A DNA stretch of 64,000 nucleotides from Ruania zhangjianzhongii. GTDB lineage: Bacteria > Actinomycetota > Actinomycetes > Actinomycetales > Beutenbergiaceae. The translations under genes were made by a program, and so were the position numbers. The stretch spans positions 2,046,001-2,110,000 of the forward strand of contig NZ_CP042828.1 of NCBI RefSeq assembly GCF_008000995.1, read 5' to 3'. The notes beneath the pieces were generated by a model. The model searched no databases. It worked only from the letters and a program-made list of their open reading frames with translations, and was not told the origin of the DNA. The number at the start of each line of letters is the position of its first letter. Position 1 is the stretch's first letter. This document shows positions 1-7,529 of this stretch, one piece after another.

Positions 1-833
1 GTCGCGCCGTGGGGGCTTACGGGTTCGCGATCTCCGCACCGCAGATCCTCACCATGACCGGTGCCCCCTGGCTTGCCGAGCAGGCCGGGTTCGCCGTGGT
101 GTTCGTGCTCGGCGCTCTGCCGGTGCTCGGTGTGCCCGGTGCCCTGCTGCTGGCTCGCACCCTGAACAGCCAGGATGCCCGCAGGGGCGCTGCGGGGGGT
201 TCGGCTGATCCGGCGAGCACAGCCGGTGCCCCGCACAGCAGCCGTCCGTCGATGGCTCTGGTGCTGGTGCTGGTACCGCCGGTGGTCATTCTGCTGCTGG
301 CCACCAGTTCCGGTGGCGCCCTGCTCACCTTCCTCCCGCAGATGCTCACCAACGCCACCCTCGCTCTGGCGGGCCTGTTCGTGTTGCTCACCGTGGCCAC
401 GGTGAGCCGCTGGTGGATCGGCTCGCTGGTGGACTCTCGCGGCTCCGGCGGTCTCACCTGGCCGCTGCTCTCGGCTGCTGCCGCCGGGCTGGTGCTGATC
501 GGCACCGCCCTGCCGGGCCTCGGGGTGGGCGCGATCGCGAGGATCCTCCTCGGTGCGGCACTGGTGGGGCTCGCCTACGGCGGACTGCAGAGCCTGACCC
601 TGGTGCACGCGTTCGAACGTGCCGGGCCGGCCAACTCCCGCCTGGCTAGTACCGCGTGGAACATCGGTTTCGACTCCGGTACCGGGCTGGGCTCGGCAGT
701 GGTGGGCGCCCTGGCTACCGGGTTCTCCTACCTGGTCGCTCTGCTGGTGGTCGCCGGAGCGTGTCTGGTCGCCGCGGTGCTGCTCGCTGTGCGCCGAGAA
801 CCGCGCGGAGGCGGCCAGATCGCTCCTGGGTGA
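1..833 (+). CDS. MFS transporter, C-terminal part (5' end outside window)
   Basis: Integral membrane transporter of the major facilitator type. Only about 275 C-terminal residues are present: the frame is open to the left edge, so the GTG at 9 is probably an internal Val codon. Several hydrophobic helices alternate with short Arg-rich loops, for example a helix starting PSMALVLVLVPP and a last helix ending VAAVLLAVRREPR. The small-residue-rich helices fit the second half of a 12-helix permease. The substrate cannot be judged from this half. The TGA is 10 bp before a DUF488 gene on the same strand, so the two may be co-transcribed. Confidence 0.8.
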   Translation, partial: RAVGAYGFAISAPQILTMTGAPWLAEQAGFAVVFVLGALPVLGVPGALLLARTLNSQDARRGAAGGSADPASTAGAPHSSRPSMALVLVLVPPVVILLLATSSGGALLTFLPQMLTNATLALAGLFVLLTVATVSRWWIGSLVDSRGSGGLTWPLLSAAAAGLVLIGTALPGLGVGAIARILLGAALVGLAYGGLQSLTLVHAFERAGPANSRLASTAWNIGFDSGTGLGSAVVGALATGFSYLVALLVVAGACLVAAVLLAVRREPRGGGQIAPG

Positions 834-843
834 TGATGGGCAG

Positions 844-1188
844 ATGCGGAGTGGACGTGTCTATGACGAGGTAAGCGACGACGACGGCACCCGGGTCCTG
901 GTGGACCGGGTCTGGCCCCGGGGCATCCGCAAGGAGGACCCACGGGTAGGTCACTGGCTCAAAGACGTGGCACCCAGTGACGAGCTGCGGAAGTGGTACG
1001 GCCACGACCCGGACAAGAACAAGGAGTTCGCCACGCGGTACCGCGCCGAGCTGAAGGAGGACCCGGCCGCCGGGGCGCTGGACGAGCTGCGCGATCTCGC
1101 CCGCCAGGGTGAGGTCACCCTGGTCACCGCCACCAAGGACGTCTCGCTCAGCCAAGTGCCGGTGCTGCAGCAGGTCGCAGGGGTGTGA
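844..1188 (+). CDS. DUF488 family protein
   Basis: Small soluble protein of 114 aa belonging to the DUF488 (YeaO-like) family, whose function is not established. It carries the family signature LVDRVWPRG at residues 19-27, then WLKDVAPS and LRKWYGHDP, and a C-terminal strand-rich block VTLVTATKDVSLSQ. ATG 844 gives the usual family N-terminus (about ten residues before the RVLVDR block); a longer upstream frame would overlap the MFS gene and is not credible. It lies between the MFS gene and the pirin gene, with only 7 bp to the pirin start, so the two probably form an operon. Confidence 0.85.
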   Translation: MRSGRVYDEVSDDDGTRVLVDRVWPRGIRKEDPRVGHWLKDVAPSDELRKWYGHDPDKNKEFATRYRAELKEDPAAGALDELRDLARQGEVTLVTATKDVSLSQVPVLQQVAGV

Positions 1189-1195
1189 GGCGTCG

Positions 1196-2314
1196 GTGAG
1201 CAACGTCGAGACGAAACCGGCGGAGATGGTTTGTGCTGCCGACGACGGCGCACCCGCCTCGGCCTCGGACGTCACCGTTCGTATCCTCACCCCGCGCGAG
1301 GTGCCGCTGGGTGGACCGCGGGCGATGACCGTGCGGCGCACCCTGCCGCAGCGGGCGCTGTCCCTGATCGGCGCCTGGTGCTTCTTGGACCATTTCGGTC
1401 CGGACGAGGTGGCCAGCACCGGGGGGATGGATGTGCCGCCCCACCCGCACACCGGGCTGGCCACGGTCAGCTGGTTGTTCTCCGGGTCGATCACGCACGC
1501 CGACAGCGCCGACCACCTGGCCCGGGTGGCGCCCGGCCAGCTGTCCCTGATGACGGCCGGGGCCGGCATCTCCCACTCGGAGCGGTCCACCGCTGATACC
1601 GATGTGCTGCACGGGGTGCAGCTGTGGTTCGCCCTGCCGGAGCGGGCCAGGTTCGGGCCTCGCCGGTTCGACCACTACGCCCCGCCGGTGCTGACCGGCC
1701 GGGGCTGGTCGGCGCAGGTGTTCCTCGGCAGCACTCTGGGAGACAGCTCGCCGATCGCCACCGCCACCCCGATGCTGGGCGCCGAGGTGCGGCTGGAACC
1801 GGGCTGCTCCCTGACGGTGCCGGTGGACAACGGCTTCGAGCACGGTGTGCTGGTGGACACCGGCGAGGTGAGCGTGGACCAGACGCCGGTGCCAGCCGGA
1901 CACCTCGGGTACCGGCCGGCGGGGCAGGACCAGCTCCGGCTCACTGCCGGTGACCAAGCGGCACGGGTGCTCCTCTTCGGCGGCGAACCGTTCGAGGAGA
2001 AGATCGTGATGTGGTGGAACTTCGTCGGCCGCAGCCACGAGGAGATCGTGGCGTTCCGCGCTGCCTGGCAGGACCAGATCGGCCGCCCGGAGCAGCCCGA
2101 CGAGACCGCGCAGCCCGACGAGACCGCGCAGCCCGGCGAGACCGCGCAGCCCGGCGAGGTCGCCCCCGAGCAGTCCAACGAGGCCGGCGGCGCGAACGCG
2201 CCGGTAGCTCCGCCGTCGTACGGGTTACCTCAGGACGACCCGGGCGAACCATTGCCGGCCCCCGTGCTGCCGAACGTGCGGATCCGCCCGCGCGAGCAGC
2301 CCAGGCAGGCCTGA
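1196..2314 (+). CDS. Pirin family protein with repeat tail
   Basis: Bicupin metalloprotein of the pirin family; relatives are nuclear cofactors or quercetin dioxygenases, and the role here is unknown. The N-terminal cupin shows the metal-ligand pattern His83-Pro-His85 (in PPHPHTG) and His127-Ser-Glu129 (in GISHSERS), as in human pirin and E. coli YhhW. The second cupin includes GEPFEEKIVMWWNFVGRS. At 372 aa it is longer than the usual 230-320 because of an acidic low-complexity tail after about residue 295 holding four QPDETA/QPGETA-type repeats. GTG 1196 is chosen because it follows the upstream stop closely; ATG 1226 is an alternative. Confidence 0.88.
   Translation: MSNVETKPAEMVCAADDGAPASASDVTVRILTPREVPLGGPRAMTVRRTLPQRALSLIGAWCFLDHFGPDEVASTGGMDVPPHPHTGLATVSWLFSGSITHADSADHLARVAPGQLSLMTAGAGISHSERSTADTDVLHGVQLWFALPERARFGPRRFDHYAPPVLTGRGWSAQVFLGSTLGDSSPIATATPMLGAEVRLEPGCSLTVPVDNGFEHGVLVDTGEVSVDQTPVPAGHLGYRPAGQDQLRLTAGDQAARVLLFGGEPFEEKIVMWWNFVGRSHEEIVAFRAAWQDQIGRPEQPDETAQPDETAQPGETAQPGEVAPEQSNEAGGANAPVAPPSYGLPQDDPGEPLPAPVLPNVRIRPREQPRQA
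2093..2164 (+). repeat. 18-bp tandem repeat x4 in pirin tail
   Basis: Four consecutive 18-bp units (2093-2110, 2111-2128, 2129-2146, 2147-2164) based on cagcccgacgagaccgcg encode QPDETA, QPDETA, QPGETA and QPGEVA. The first two are identical and the others differ by one or a few bases, which indicates slippage-type expansion inside a disordered tail. Confidence 0.9.
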
Positions 2315-2342
2315 AGCGCTCGAGGCGACGAGCGCGGCGCGA

Positions 2343-2942
2343 CTACTGCGGGTACCCGCCCTGCGGGGGCTGACCGTATCCCGGCGGTGGCGGGGGCTGC
2401 TGCCCGTACCCAGGCTGACCCTGCGGAGGCTGCTGCCCGTACCCGGGCTGCCCCTGCGGGGGCGGCGGGGGCTGCTGGCCTTGCGGCGGCTGGGGCACCT
2501 GTGCGTCGTAGCCAGCGGCCGGCGGGGGAGTGGCCGGCTGGGAGATCGCCGGGCCCTGCGACGCGGTGCTGCCGCCTTGGGCGAACTGCGCGGACTGCGG
2601 AGTGTGGCCCTCTTCGTCCTCACCGAGCGGCACCACGTGCACCGCGGTGCCGTAGGCACAGACCTCGGAGAACGCCTGCGCGATGTCGCCGGTGTCGAAG
2701 CGCATCCCGATCACGGCGTTCGCACCGCGGCGCTGCGCCTCGGTGGTCATTCGGTTCATCACTTCCTGGCGGCTCTCGTAGACGAGCTTGGTGTACTCGG
2801 TCACTTCACCACCGCCGAAAGCGCGGAAGCTCGCGGTGAAGTTCTGCCCGAAGTTCGCCGAGCGGACTGTCATGCCCATGACTTCGCCCATCACAGCCTC
2901 GATGCGGTAGCCCGGGATCTCGTTCGTGGTCACTACGATCAT
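2343..2942 (-). CDS. YbjQ/UPF0145-type heavy-metal-binding domain protein
   Basis: Protein of 199 aa. Residues 1 to about 108 form a YbjQ (UPF0145, putative heavy-metal-binding) domain, recognisable by the start MIVVTTNEIPGYRIEAVMG, the block TEAQRRGANAVIGMRFD and an end strand YGTAVHVVPL. In this family the domain assembles into pentamers; the ligand is not known for this protein. After residue 120 the chain is a Pro/Gln/Gly/Tyr-rich disordered tail with repeated QGQPGYGQQPP-like units, unusual for the family. ATG 2942 is the only start that removes a long meaningless upstream extension. It converges with the pirin gene. Confidence 0.85.
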   Translation of the reverse strand: MIVVTTNEIPGYRIEAVMGEVMGMTVRSANFGQNFTASFRAFGGGEVTEYTKLVYESRQEVMNRMTTEAQRRGANAVIGMRFDTGDIAQAFSEVCAYGTAVHVVPLGEDEEGHTPQSAQFAQGGSTASQGPAISQPATPPPAAGYDAQVPQPPQGQQPPPPPQGQPGYGQQPPQGQPGYGQQPPPPPGYGQPPQGGYPQ

Positions 2943-3098
2943 GTGCCCATCCTTGCATCCACTCCGCGGTGGGTGGTGGATATCACCGCGAATCGGATTC
3001 CGTCGCCGAGGCCAGGGTCGGCAACTTCCGGCAACCAGGGGGCAGGCCGAGGGCGGCCCTCTACGCTCGGGGGATCTCATCGTCAGGAGGGACGCGCA

Positions 3099-4262
3099 GT
3101 GCCAGATGCGGTCAGGTTGGGAATCGTGGGCTACGGAGCCCAGGGTTCGGTGTATGCACGGATGATTGCCGACGGGGAGATCCCGGGGATGACGCTCGGC
3201 GCGATCGCCGACCGGAACTCCGACCGGCGCGCGGTGATCGCGCAGGAGTACTCCGGCACCCCGGTGTACTCCGGTCACGAGGAGCTGATCGCCGGCGGTG
3301 AGGTGGATGCGGTGGTCACCACGCTGCCGCACTACGACCACCCGGCCGTGGCGATCGCGGCCCTCGACGCCGGGCTGCACGTGCTGGTGGAGAAGCCGGC
3401 GGCGGTGTTCACCCGGCAGGTCCGGGAGCTGATCGAGGCGGCCGAGGCGAAGCCGGAACTGACCTTCGCGATCATGTTCAACCAGCGCACCAACCCGCTG
3501 TACCGCCGGATCAAGGAGATCGTCGACGCCGGTGAGATCGGTGCGATCCGGCGCAGCAGCTGGACCATCACCACCTGGTGGCGGCCGCAGGGCTACTACG
3601 AGCAGTCCGGCTGGCGGGCCACCTGGGGTGGTGAGGGCGGTGGTGTCCTGGTGAACCAGGCGCCGCACCAGCTCGACCTGTGGCAGTGGATCTGTGGCGT
3701 GCCGAAGTCGGTGTTCGCCAAGGCCGCGTTCGGGTTCCGCCGGGATATCGCGGTGGAGGACGAGGTGACCGCCGTGGTGGACTACGGCGACGGCGTGACC
3801 GGGGTGTTCATCACCGCCACCCACGACCTGATCGGCACCGACCGGTTCGAGATCCTCGGTGACAAGGGCAAGATCGTCGTCGATGGTTCCAAGGTCGCCA
3901 CGGTGACCCGGCTGTCCAAGGACGAGCGGGAAATCTCCGCGAGCATCACGCCGGAGGACGTGCGCAAGATGTTCCGCGGTGAGATGCACCTGGAGCAGTA
4001 CCAGCAGAGCGAGGAAGTCTCCTTCGACTCCGCCTGGGGCTCTCAGCACGGGGAGGTGCTGCGCAACTTCGCCGCGCACATTCTCGACGGCGAACCTCTC
4101 CTCGCGCCCGGAGCGGACGGTATCGCTGGGGTCCGGTTGGCGAACGCCATCCACCTCTCCGCCTGGCTCGGCAAGGAGGTCCCGATCGACTTCGACGAGG
4201 ACCTCTACCTGGCTGAGCTCAATCAGCGCATCCGGGACGAGGGGCAGTTCCCCGAGCGCTGA
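3099..4262 (+). CDS. Gfo/Idh/MocA family oxidoreductase
   Basis: NAD(P)-dependent sugar or cyclitol dehydrogenase family protein, 387 aa. The N-terminal Rossmann fold has the glycine motif GIVGYGAQG near residue 8 and the family lysine motif EKPAA near residue 98. The C-terminal half carries the GGGVLVNQAPHQLDLWQW block that contains the likely substrate-site histidine. GTG 3099 follows an AGGAGG Shine-Dalgarno at 3086-3091 at ideal spacing, so the start is firm. It stands alone on the plus strand, and its last 40 bp overlap the end of the convergent minus-strand sugar operon. Substrate unknown; related functions include myo-inositol and hexose dehydrogenation. Confidence 0.9.
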   Translation: MPDAVRLGIVGYGAQGSVYARMIADGEIPGMTLGAIADRNSDRRAVIAQEYSGTPVYSGHEELIAGGEVDAVVTTLPHYDHPAVAIAALDAGLHVLVEKPAAVFTRQVRELIEAAEAKPELTFAIMFNQRTNPLYRRIKEIVDAGEIGAIRRSSWTITTWWRPQGYYEQSGWRATWGGEGGGVLVNQAPHQLDLWQWICGVPKSVFAKAAFGFRRDIAVEDEVTAVVDYGDGVTGVFITATHDLIGTDRFEILGDKGKIVVDGSKVATVTRLSKDEREISASITPEDVRKMFRGEMHLEQYQQSEEVSFDSAWGSQHGEVLRNFAAHILDGEPLLAPGADGIAGVRLANAIHLSAWLGKEVPIDFDEDLYLAELNQRIRDEGQFPER

Positions 4263-5347
4263 GCGACGCTGGTCTCGGACTGCCAGGGTCGAGGCTGCGC
4301 CCGGACGCTCGATCCGGTCCGGGCCGCCTCGTGCAGGAGCAGTGCCAGGTAGGCGTCTTCGCACGCATCCGCCAACGGGTAGAACGCCGATCCTCCGCGC
4401 ACGTGCTCCACGGTGCGCAGCAGGCACTCGCCGAGCGCAATCTCGTCATCGGAGAGACGAGCCGGAGCAAACCGGTTCTCCGCGAGCAGGTCCGGGCCGA
4501 GCCGGATGTGCCGGAGATGGGCGCCTTCCAGGTCACCATCACGACCAGTCTCGTCCCGATCCAGGATGGTCCGCGCGACCTGGCCGGGGGCCACATAGTG
4601 GGAAACGACGTCATCGACGATCTCGCCATCGGTGCCACGTACCCACATGTGCCGGGTGCGCAGCGGTGACACGTACTGCTCGGAGCCGAACGCATAGTGA
4701 CCGGTGCGTTCGGACCAGCTGAGCCGACCACTGAGAACCTCCTGTTCGATCAGGACCGGCTCGTCCCGCCAGCTGTCTCGGGTGCGTACCGACCGGACGT
4801 TGTCCCTCTCGGTGCGGGCCTCGATCGTGACGTCTTCGAAGCCGACGCTGAGGAGGAGCCTCAGCATCGAGACCGCGTGGTAGTCGTGAGCGACGGACAC
4901 TGAAGCAGAACCGACCTTCCCGAGCAGGCCAGAGTGTGCGATGGCGAGCCGTGCCGCGTGCTGGGGTTGAAACTGGTACTGCTCGGACACCTGCACCTGG
5001 TGGCCGCGCAGCTCGCCGTAGATCCGGAACAAGGCATCGCGGTCCGCTGCCGGCGGAGTCTCCAGGAGCATCGGTGTGCCGGCGTCGCGGATCTGAATGG
5101 CGAGCCCTGCGACCGCCTCCCGCGGCACACAGACGAATGCTGCCTCCGGATCCCCGGTTCCGAGCGCCTCGGTCAGGTCGGTACGCACCGGCACCCCCCA
5201 CTGGGCGCGGACCCGTTCAGCCGACTCGGCGGAGCGTGCGTAGACGCAGGTGATCTGCACCAGGTCCGGGCGGGCGTGAGCGACCCGGAGTGCGTAACTT
5301 GCCCGCCAGCCGGCACCGATGACGGCGATGCGAGCCGGTGCGTTCAC
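4223..5347 (-). CDS. Gfo/Idh/MocA-like protein lacking the EKP lysine
   Basis: 374-aa protein with an N-terminal Rossmann motif (IAVIGAGWRASYAL) and a Gfo/Idh C-terminal domain. The usual EKP motif, whose Lys binds cofactor and substrate, reads LLETPPAAD here (Glu96-Thr97-Pro98), so the key lysine is missing. It may be a variant enzyme, or may work with the other dehydrogenases of the operon. The GTG at 5347 overlaps the preceding aldo/keto reductase stop as GTGA, a typical translational-coupling arrangement; GTG 5350 is one codon further upstream. This is the last gene of the minus-strand sugar operon, and its 3' end overlaps the convergent Gfo/Idh gene by 40 bp. Confidence 0.82.
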   Translation of the reverse strand: MNAPARIAVIGAGWRASYALRVAHARPDLVQITCVYARSAESAERVRAQWGVPVRTDLTEALGTGDPEAAFVCVPREAVAGLAIQIRDAGTPMLLETPPAADRDALFRIYGELRGHQVQVSEQYQFQPQHAARLAIAHSGLLGKVGSASVSVAHDYHAVSMLRLLLSVGFEDVTIEARTERDNVRSVRTRDSWRDEPVLIEQEVLSGRLSWSERTGHYAFGSEQYVSPLRTRHMWVRGTDGEIVDDVVSHYVAPGQVARTILDRDETGRDGDLEGAHLRHIRLGPDLLAENRFAPARLSDDEIALGECLLRTVEHVRGGSAFYPLADACEDAYLALLLHEAARTGSSVRAQPRPWQSETSVAQRSGNCPSSRMR

Positions 5348-6303
5348 CACAGCCAGGTGTCTTCGGGTGCGGCCAGGTCTGCGATCTGCGACCAGAACTC
5401 CTCGGGGATGTCCTGGGTGCTCAGGGCCACGGAGCTGTCGATCCGCTCCGGCCGCGACACTCCGAGCACGGTCGAGGTGATCCGCGGGTCCCGAACCGAG
5501 AACTGGATAGCGGCTGCGGGCAGCGGTACCTCGAACTCGGCAGCAAGTCGCTCGATCGCCTCGATCGCCGCCACGACCCGAGGCTCCGCGTCCCGGTAGC
5601 CATAACGCGCACCGGCACTACTCATCCCGCGAGCGAGCACTCCGCCGCCGAACACGGCCGCATTCAGGACTGCAACGCCGTGCTGGACCGCGCTGTCGAT
5701 GAGCTCGTCGGCGGACCGGTCGACCAGGGTCCAACGGTTATGGGTGAGCACGACGTCGAAAGCACCGGTCTCCACGAACTGACGCAGCATCCCCACCGGT
5801 CCGCCGGCGACTCCGATATGCGCAGCGACGCCCCGCTCCTTCAGTTCGAGCAGCGCGTCGACTGGTCCGCCGGGTGCCATCGCGGCCTCGAAGCCGATGT
5901 GTTCCGGGTCGTGCAGGTGGAGCAGGTCGAACCGGTCCAGGCCTAGCCGTTCCTGACTCTCCTTCGCCGACCGGTACATCCGTTCGGCGCTGAAGTCCCC
6001 GGACTCCAGGTCTCGGTCCAGTTTGGTGGCGAGCGCGAAGTCTTCGGGCAGACCGCCGCGTTCAGCGATCGCGACACCGATCCGGCGTTCGCTCTCACCT
6101 GCCGAGTAGCTGTTCGAGGTGTCGAGGAAATTGACCGGTCCGTCCATGGCGGCGCGAGCCGTTGCTACGCCACGTTCTGCCGGCGTCTCGTAGCCGAAGT
6201 TTCCAGGCATCGAACCGATCGGCCCGCCACCGATGCATAGCGAGGTCACACTCAGCCCGGTACGCCCGAGCGGTCGGCGGTCGAGGACGTTGTGGTGCGC
6301 CAT
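5344..6303 (-). CDS. Aldo/keto reductase (aldose dehydrogenase-like)
   Basis: 319-aa NAD(P)(H)-dependent TIM-barrel oxidoreductase. Visible AKR features are the opening RRPLGRTGLSVTSLCIGGG, the Asp-Tyr pair in FLDTSNSYSAGESE, the Lys in ALATKLDRD, the His in LLHLHDPEH, and a cofactor-binding end VLGVSRPERID. The sequence style is closest to the L-fucose or D-threo-aldose 1-dehydrogenase group, which oxidises a sugar to its lactone; this is a family inference. ATG 6303 has a GAAGGAG Shine-Dalgarno. Its place next to a sugar-acid dehydratase suggests a non-phosphorylative oxidise-then-dehydrate route. Confidence 0.87.
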   Translation of the reverse strand: MAHHNVLDRRPLGRTGLSVTSLCIGGGPIGSMPGNFGYETPAERGVATARAAMDGPVNFLDTSNSYSAGESERRIGVAIAERGGLPEDFALATKLDRDLESGDFSAERMYRSAKESQERLGLDRFDLLHLHDPEHIGFEAAMAPGGPVDALLELKERGVAAHIGVAGGPVGMLRQFVETGAFDVVLTHNRWTLVDRSADELIDSAVQHGVAVLNAAVFGGGVLARGMSSAGARYGYRDAEPRVVAAIEAIERLAAEFEVPLPAAAIQFSVRDPRITSTVLGVSRPERIDSSVALSTQDIPEEFWSQIADLAAPEDTWLW

Positions 6304-6331
6304 GGGGTGTTTCTCCTTCGGGTCGGTGATG

Positions 6332-7522
6332 TCAGGCGAAGAAGCCCGCGTCCTCGGGACGCAGGCGGGCGGTGAGTGCGTCGCGGTCCAGTTCGAGGCC
6401 GAGCCCGGGGCGGTCGCCGACCTCGATGAAGCCGTCGGTGACGATCGGCGTGGGAAGGCCGTCGACGACGTCGTACCACCATGGTTCTGAGGCGACGGGA
6501 TACTCGAAGGCGATGAAGTTGTCCGGGAGCGTAGCGCTGACCTGAATGAGCGCTGCCAGGCCGAGAACGCCGTCGAGCACACCGTGCGGAGCGATCGCTA
6601 CGCCGTGCAGGTCGGCGTACTCGGCGACCCACTTCAGCTCCGCGAGGCCGCCCACGTCGCACGGGTCGGGACCGATGACCCGGACCGACTGGGTGGAGAT
6701 CAGGTCGATGAAGTTCTGCCGCAGGTAGATCTGTTCACCGGTGTGGGTGGGGGTGGACGTCGCACTGGTCACCTCGCGATATTGCTGCGAGTGGACCCAG
6801 GGGACGTAGTCACCGGTGATCAGATCTTCCACCCAGGCCAGGTCATAGGGCTCGACCGCTTGGCAGAACCGGATCGCATCGGCTGGCAGGAATCCGGGCC
6901 CGGCGTCCAGGGCCAGACCGATGTGCGGCGGCAGCGCTTCACGCATCGCTGCCACGCACTCCACGAGGTGAGTCATTCCCCGGGAGCTGACCACGCCACG
7001 GTTCGGGTGGCGCGGCCCCAGCCGTTGTTCGCCATAGTGGAAGCCTGGGACGTGCTGCGTCATGAACCCGTGAAACGCGACTCCTTCCTTCACCAGGGTG
7101 AAACCCTCGTCGGCTGCCGCCATCTGCCGCATCTGCTCGGCGTAGTCCTCAGGGTCGAAGCCGGTGGGTTCGCTGCGCACACCGCCGTTGTAGACCCGGA
7201 CGCGATCGCGGACCTTGCCGCCGAGCAGCCGGTGCACCGGGAGCCCGGCTGCCTTCCCAGCGATGTCCCACAGGGCGATCTCGATCGCGCTGACCATGGC
7301 CCCCCAAGGCTTGTGCGCGCCGAACCGGCGGATCTTCGCCACACATCGCTCGACCAGTGTGGGATCGCAACCGGTCAGGAACTCACGATAGGTCGCGACC
7401 ATTGGGGCGACGAAAGGCTTGGACGACTCCACCGGGCCGAACCCGTCGATCTGCTCATCTGTCACCACGCGGACGAGCGGCACACCGCCGATCACCGCAC
7501 ATCGGATATCCGTGATCCGCAT
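6332..7522 (-). CDS. Enolase-superfamily sugar-acid dehydratase (MR/MLE type)
   Basis: 396-aa mandelate racemase/muconate lactonising enzyme family protein, probably dehydrating an aldonic acid to a 2-keto-3-deoxy acid. The three Mg ligands are visible as Asp206 (LALDAGPG), Glu232 (WVEDLI) and Glu263 (HTGEQIY), with a candidate catalytic His313 in APHGVLDG. The N-terminal capping domain runs to about residue 130. Exact substrate (galactonate, rhamnonate, fuconate or other) cannot be fixed from sequence. ATG 7522 is preceded by AGGAAA overlapping the stop of the glycosidase gene, so the two are tightly coupled. Confidence 0.87.
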   Translation of the reverse strand: MRITDIRCAVIGGVPLVRVVTDEQIDGFGPVESSKPFVAPMVATYREFLTGCDPTLVERCVAKIRRFGAHKPWGAMVSAIEIALWDIAGKAAGLPVHRLLGGKVRDRVRVYNGGVRSEPTGFDPEDYAEQMRQMAAADEGFTLVKEGVAFHGFMTQHVPGFHYGEQRLGPRHPNRGVVSSRGMTHLVECVAAMREALPPHIGLALDAGPGFLPADAIRFCQAVEPYDLAWVEDLITGDYVPWVHSQQYREVTSATSTPTHTGEQIYLRQNFIDLISTQSVRVIGPDPCDVGGLAELKWVAEYADLHGVAIAPHGVLDGVLGLAALIQVSATLPDNFIAFEYPVASEPWWYDVVDGLPTPIVTDGFIEVGDRPGLGLELDRDALTARLRPEDAGFFA

Positions 7523-7529
7523 CTGTTTC

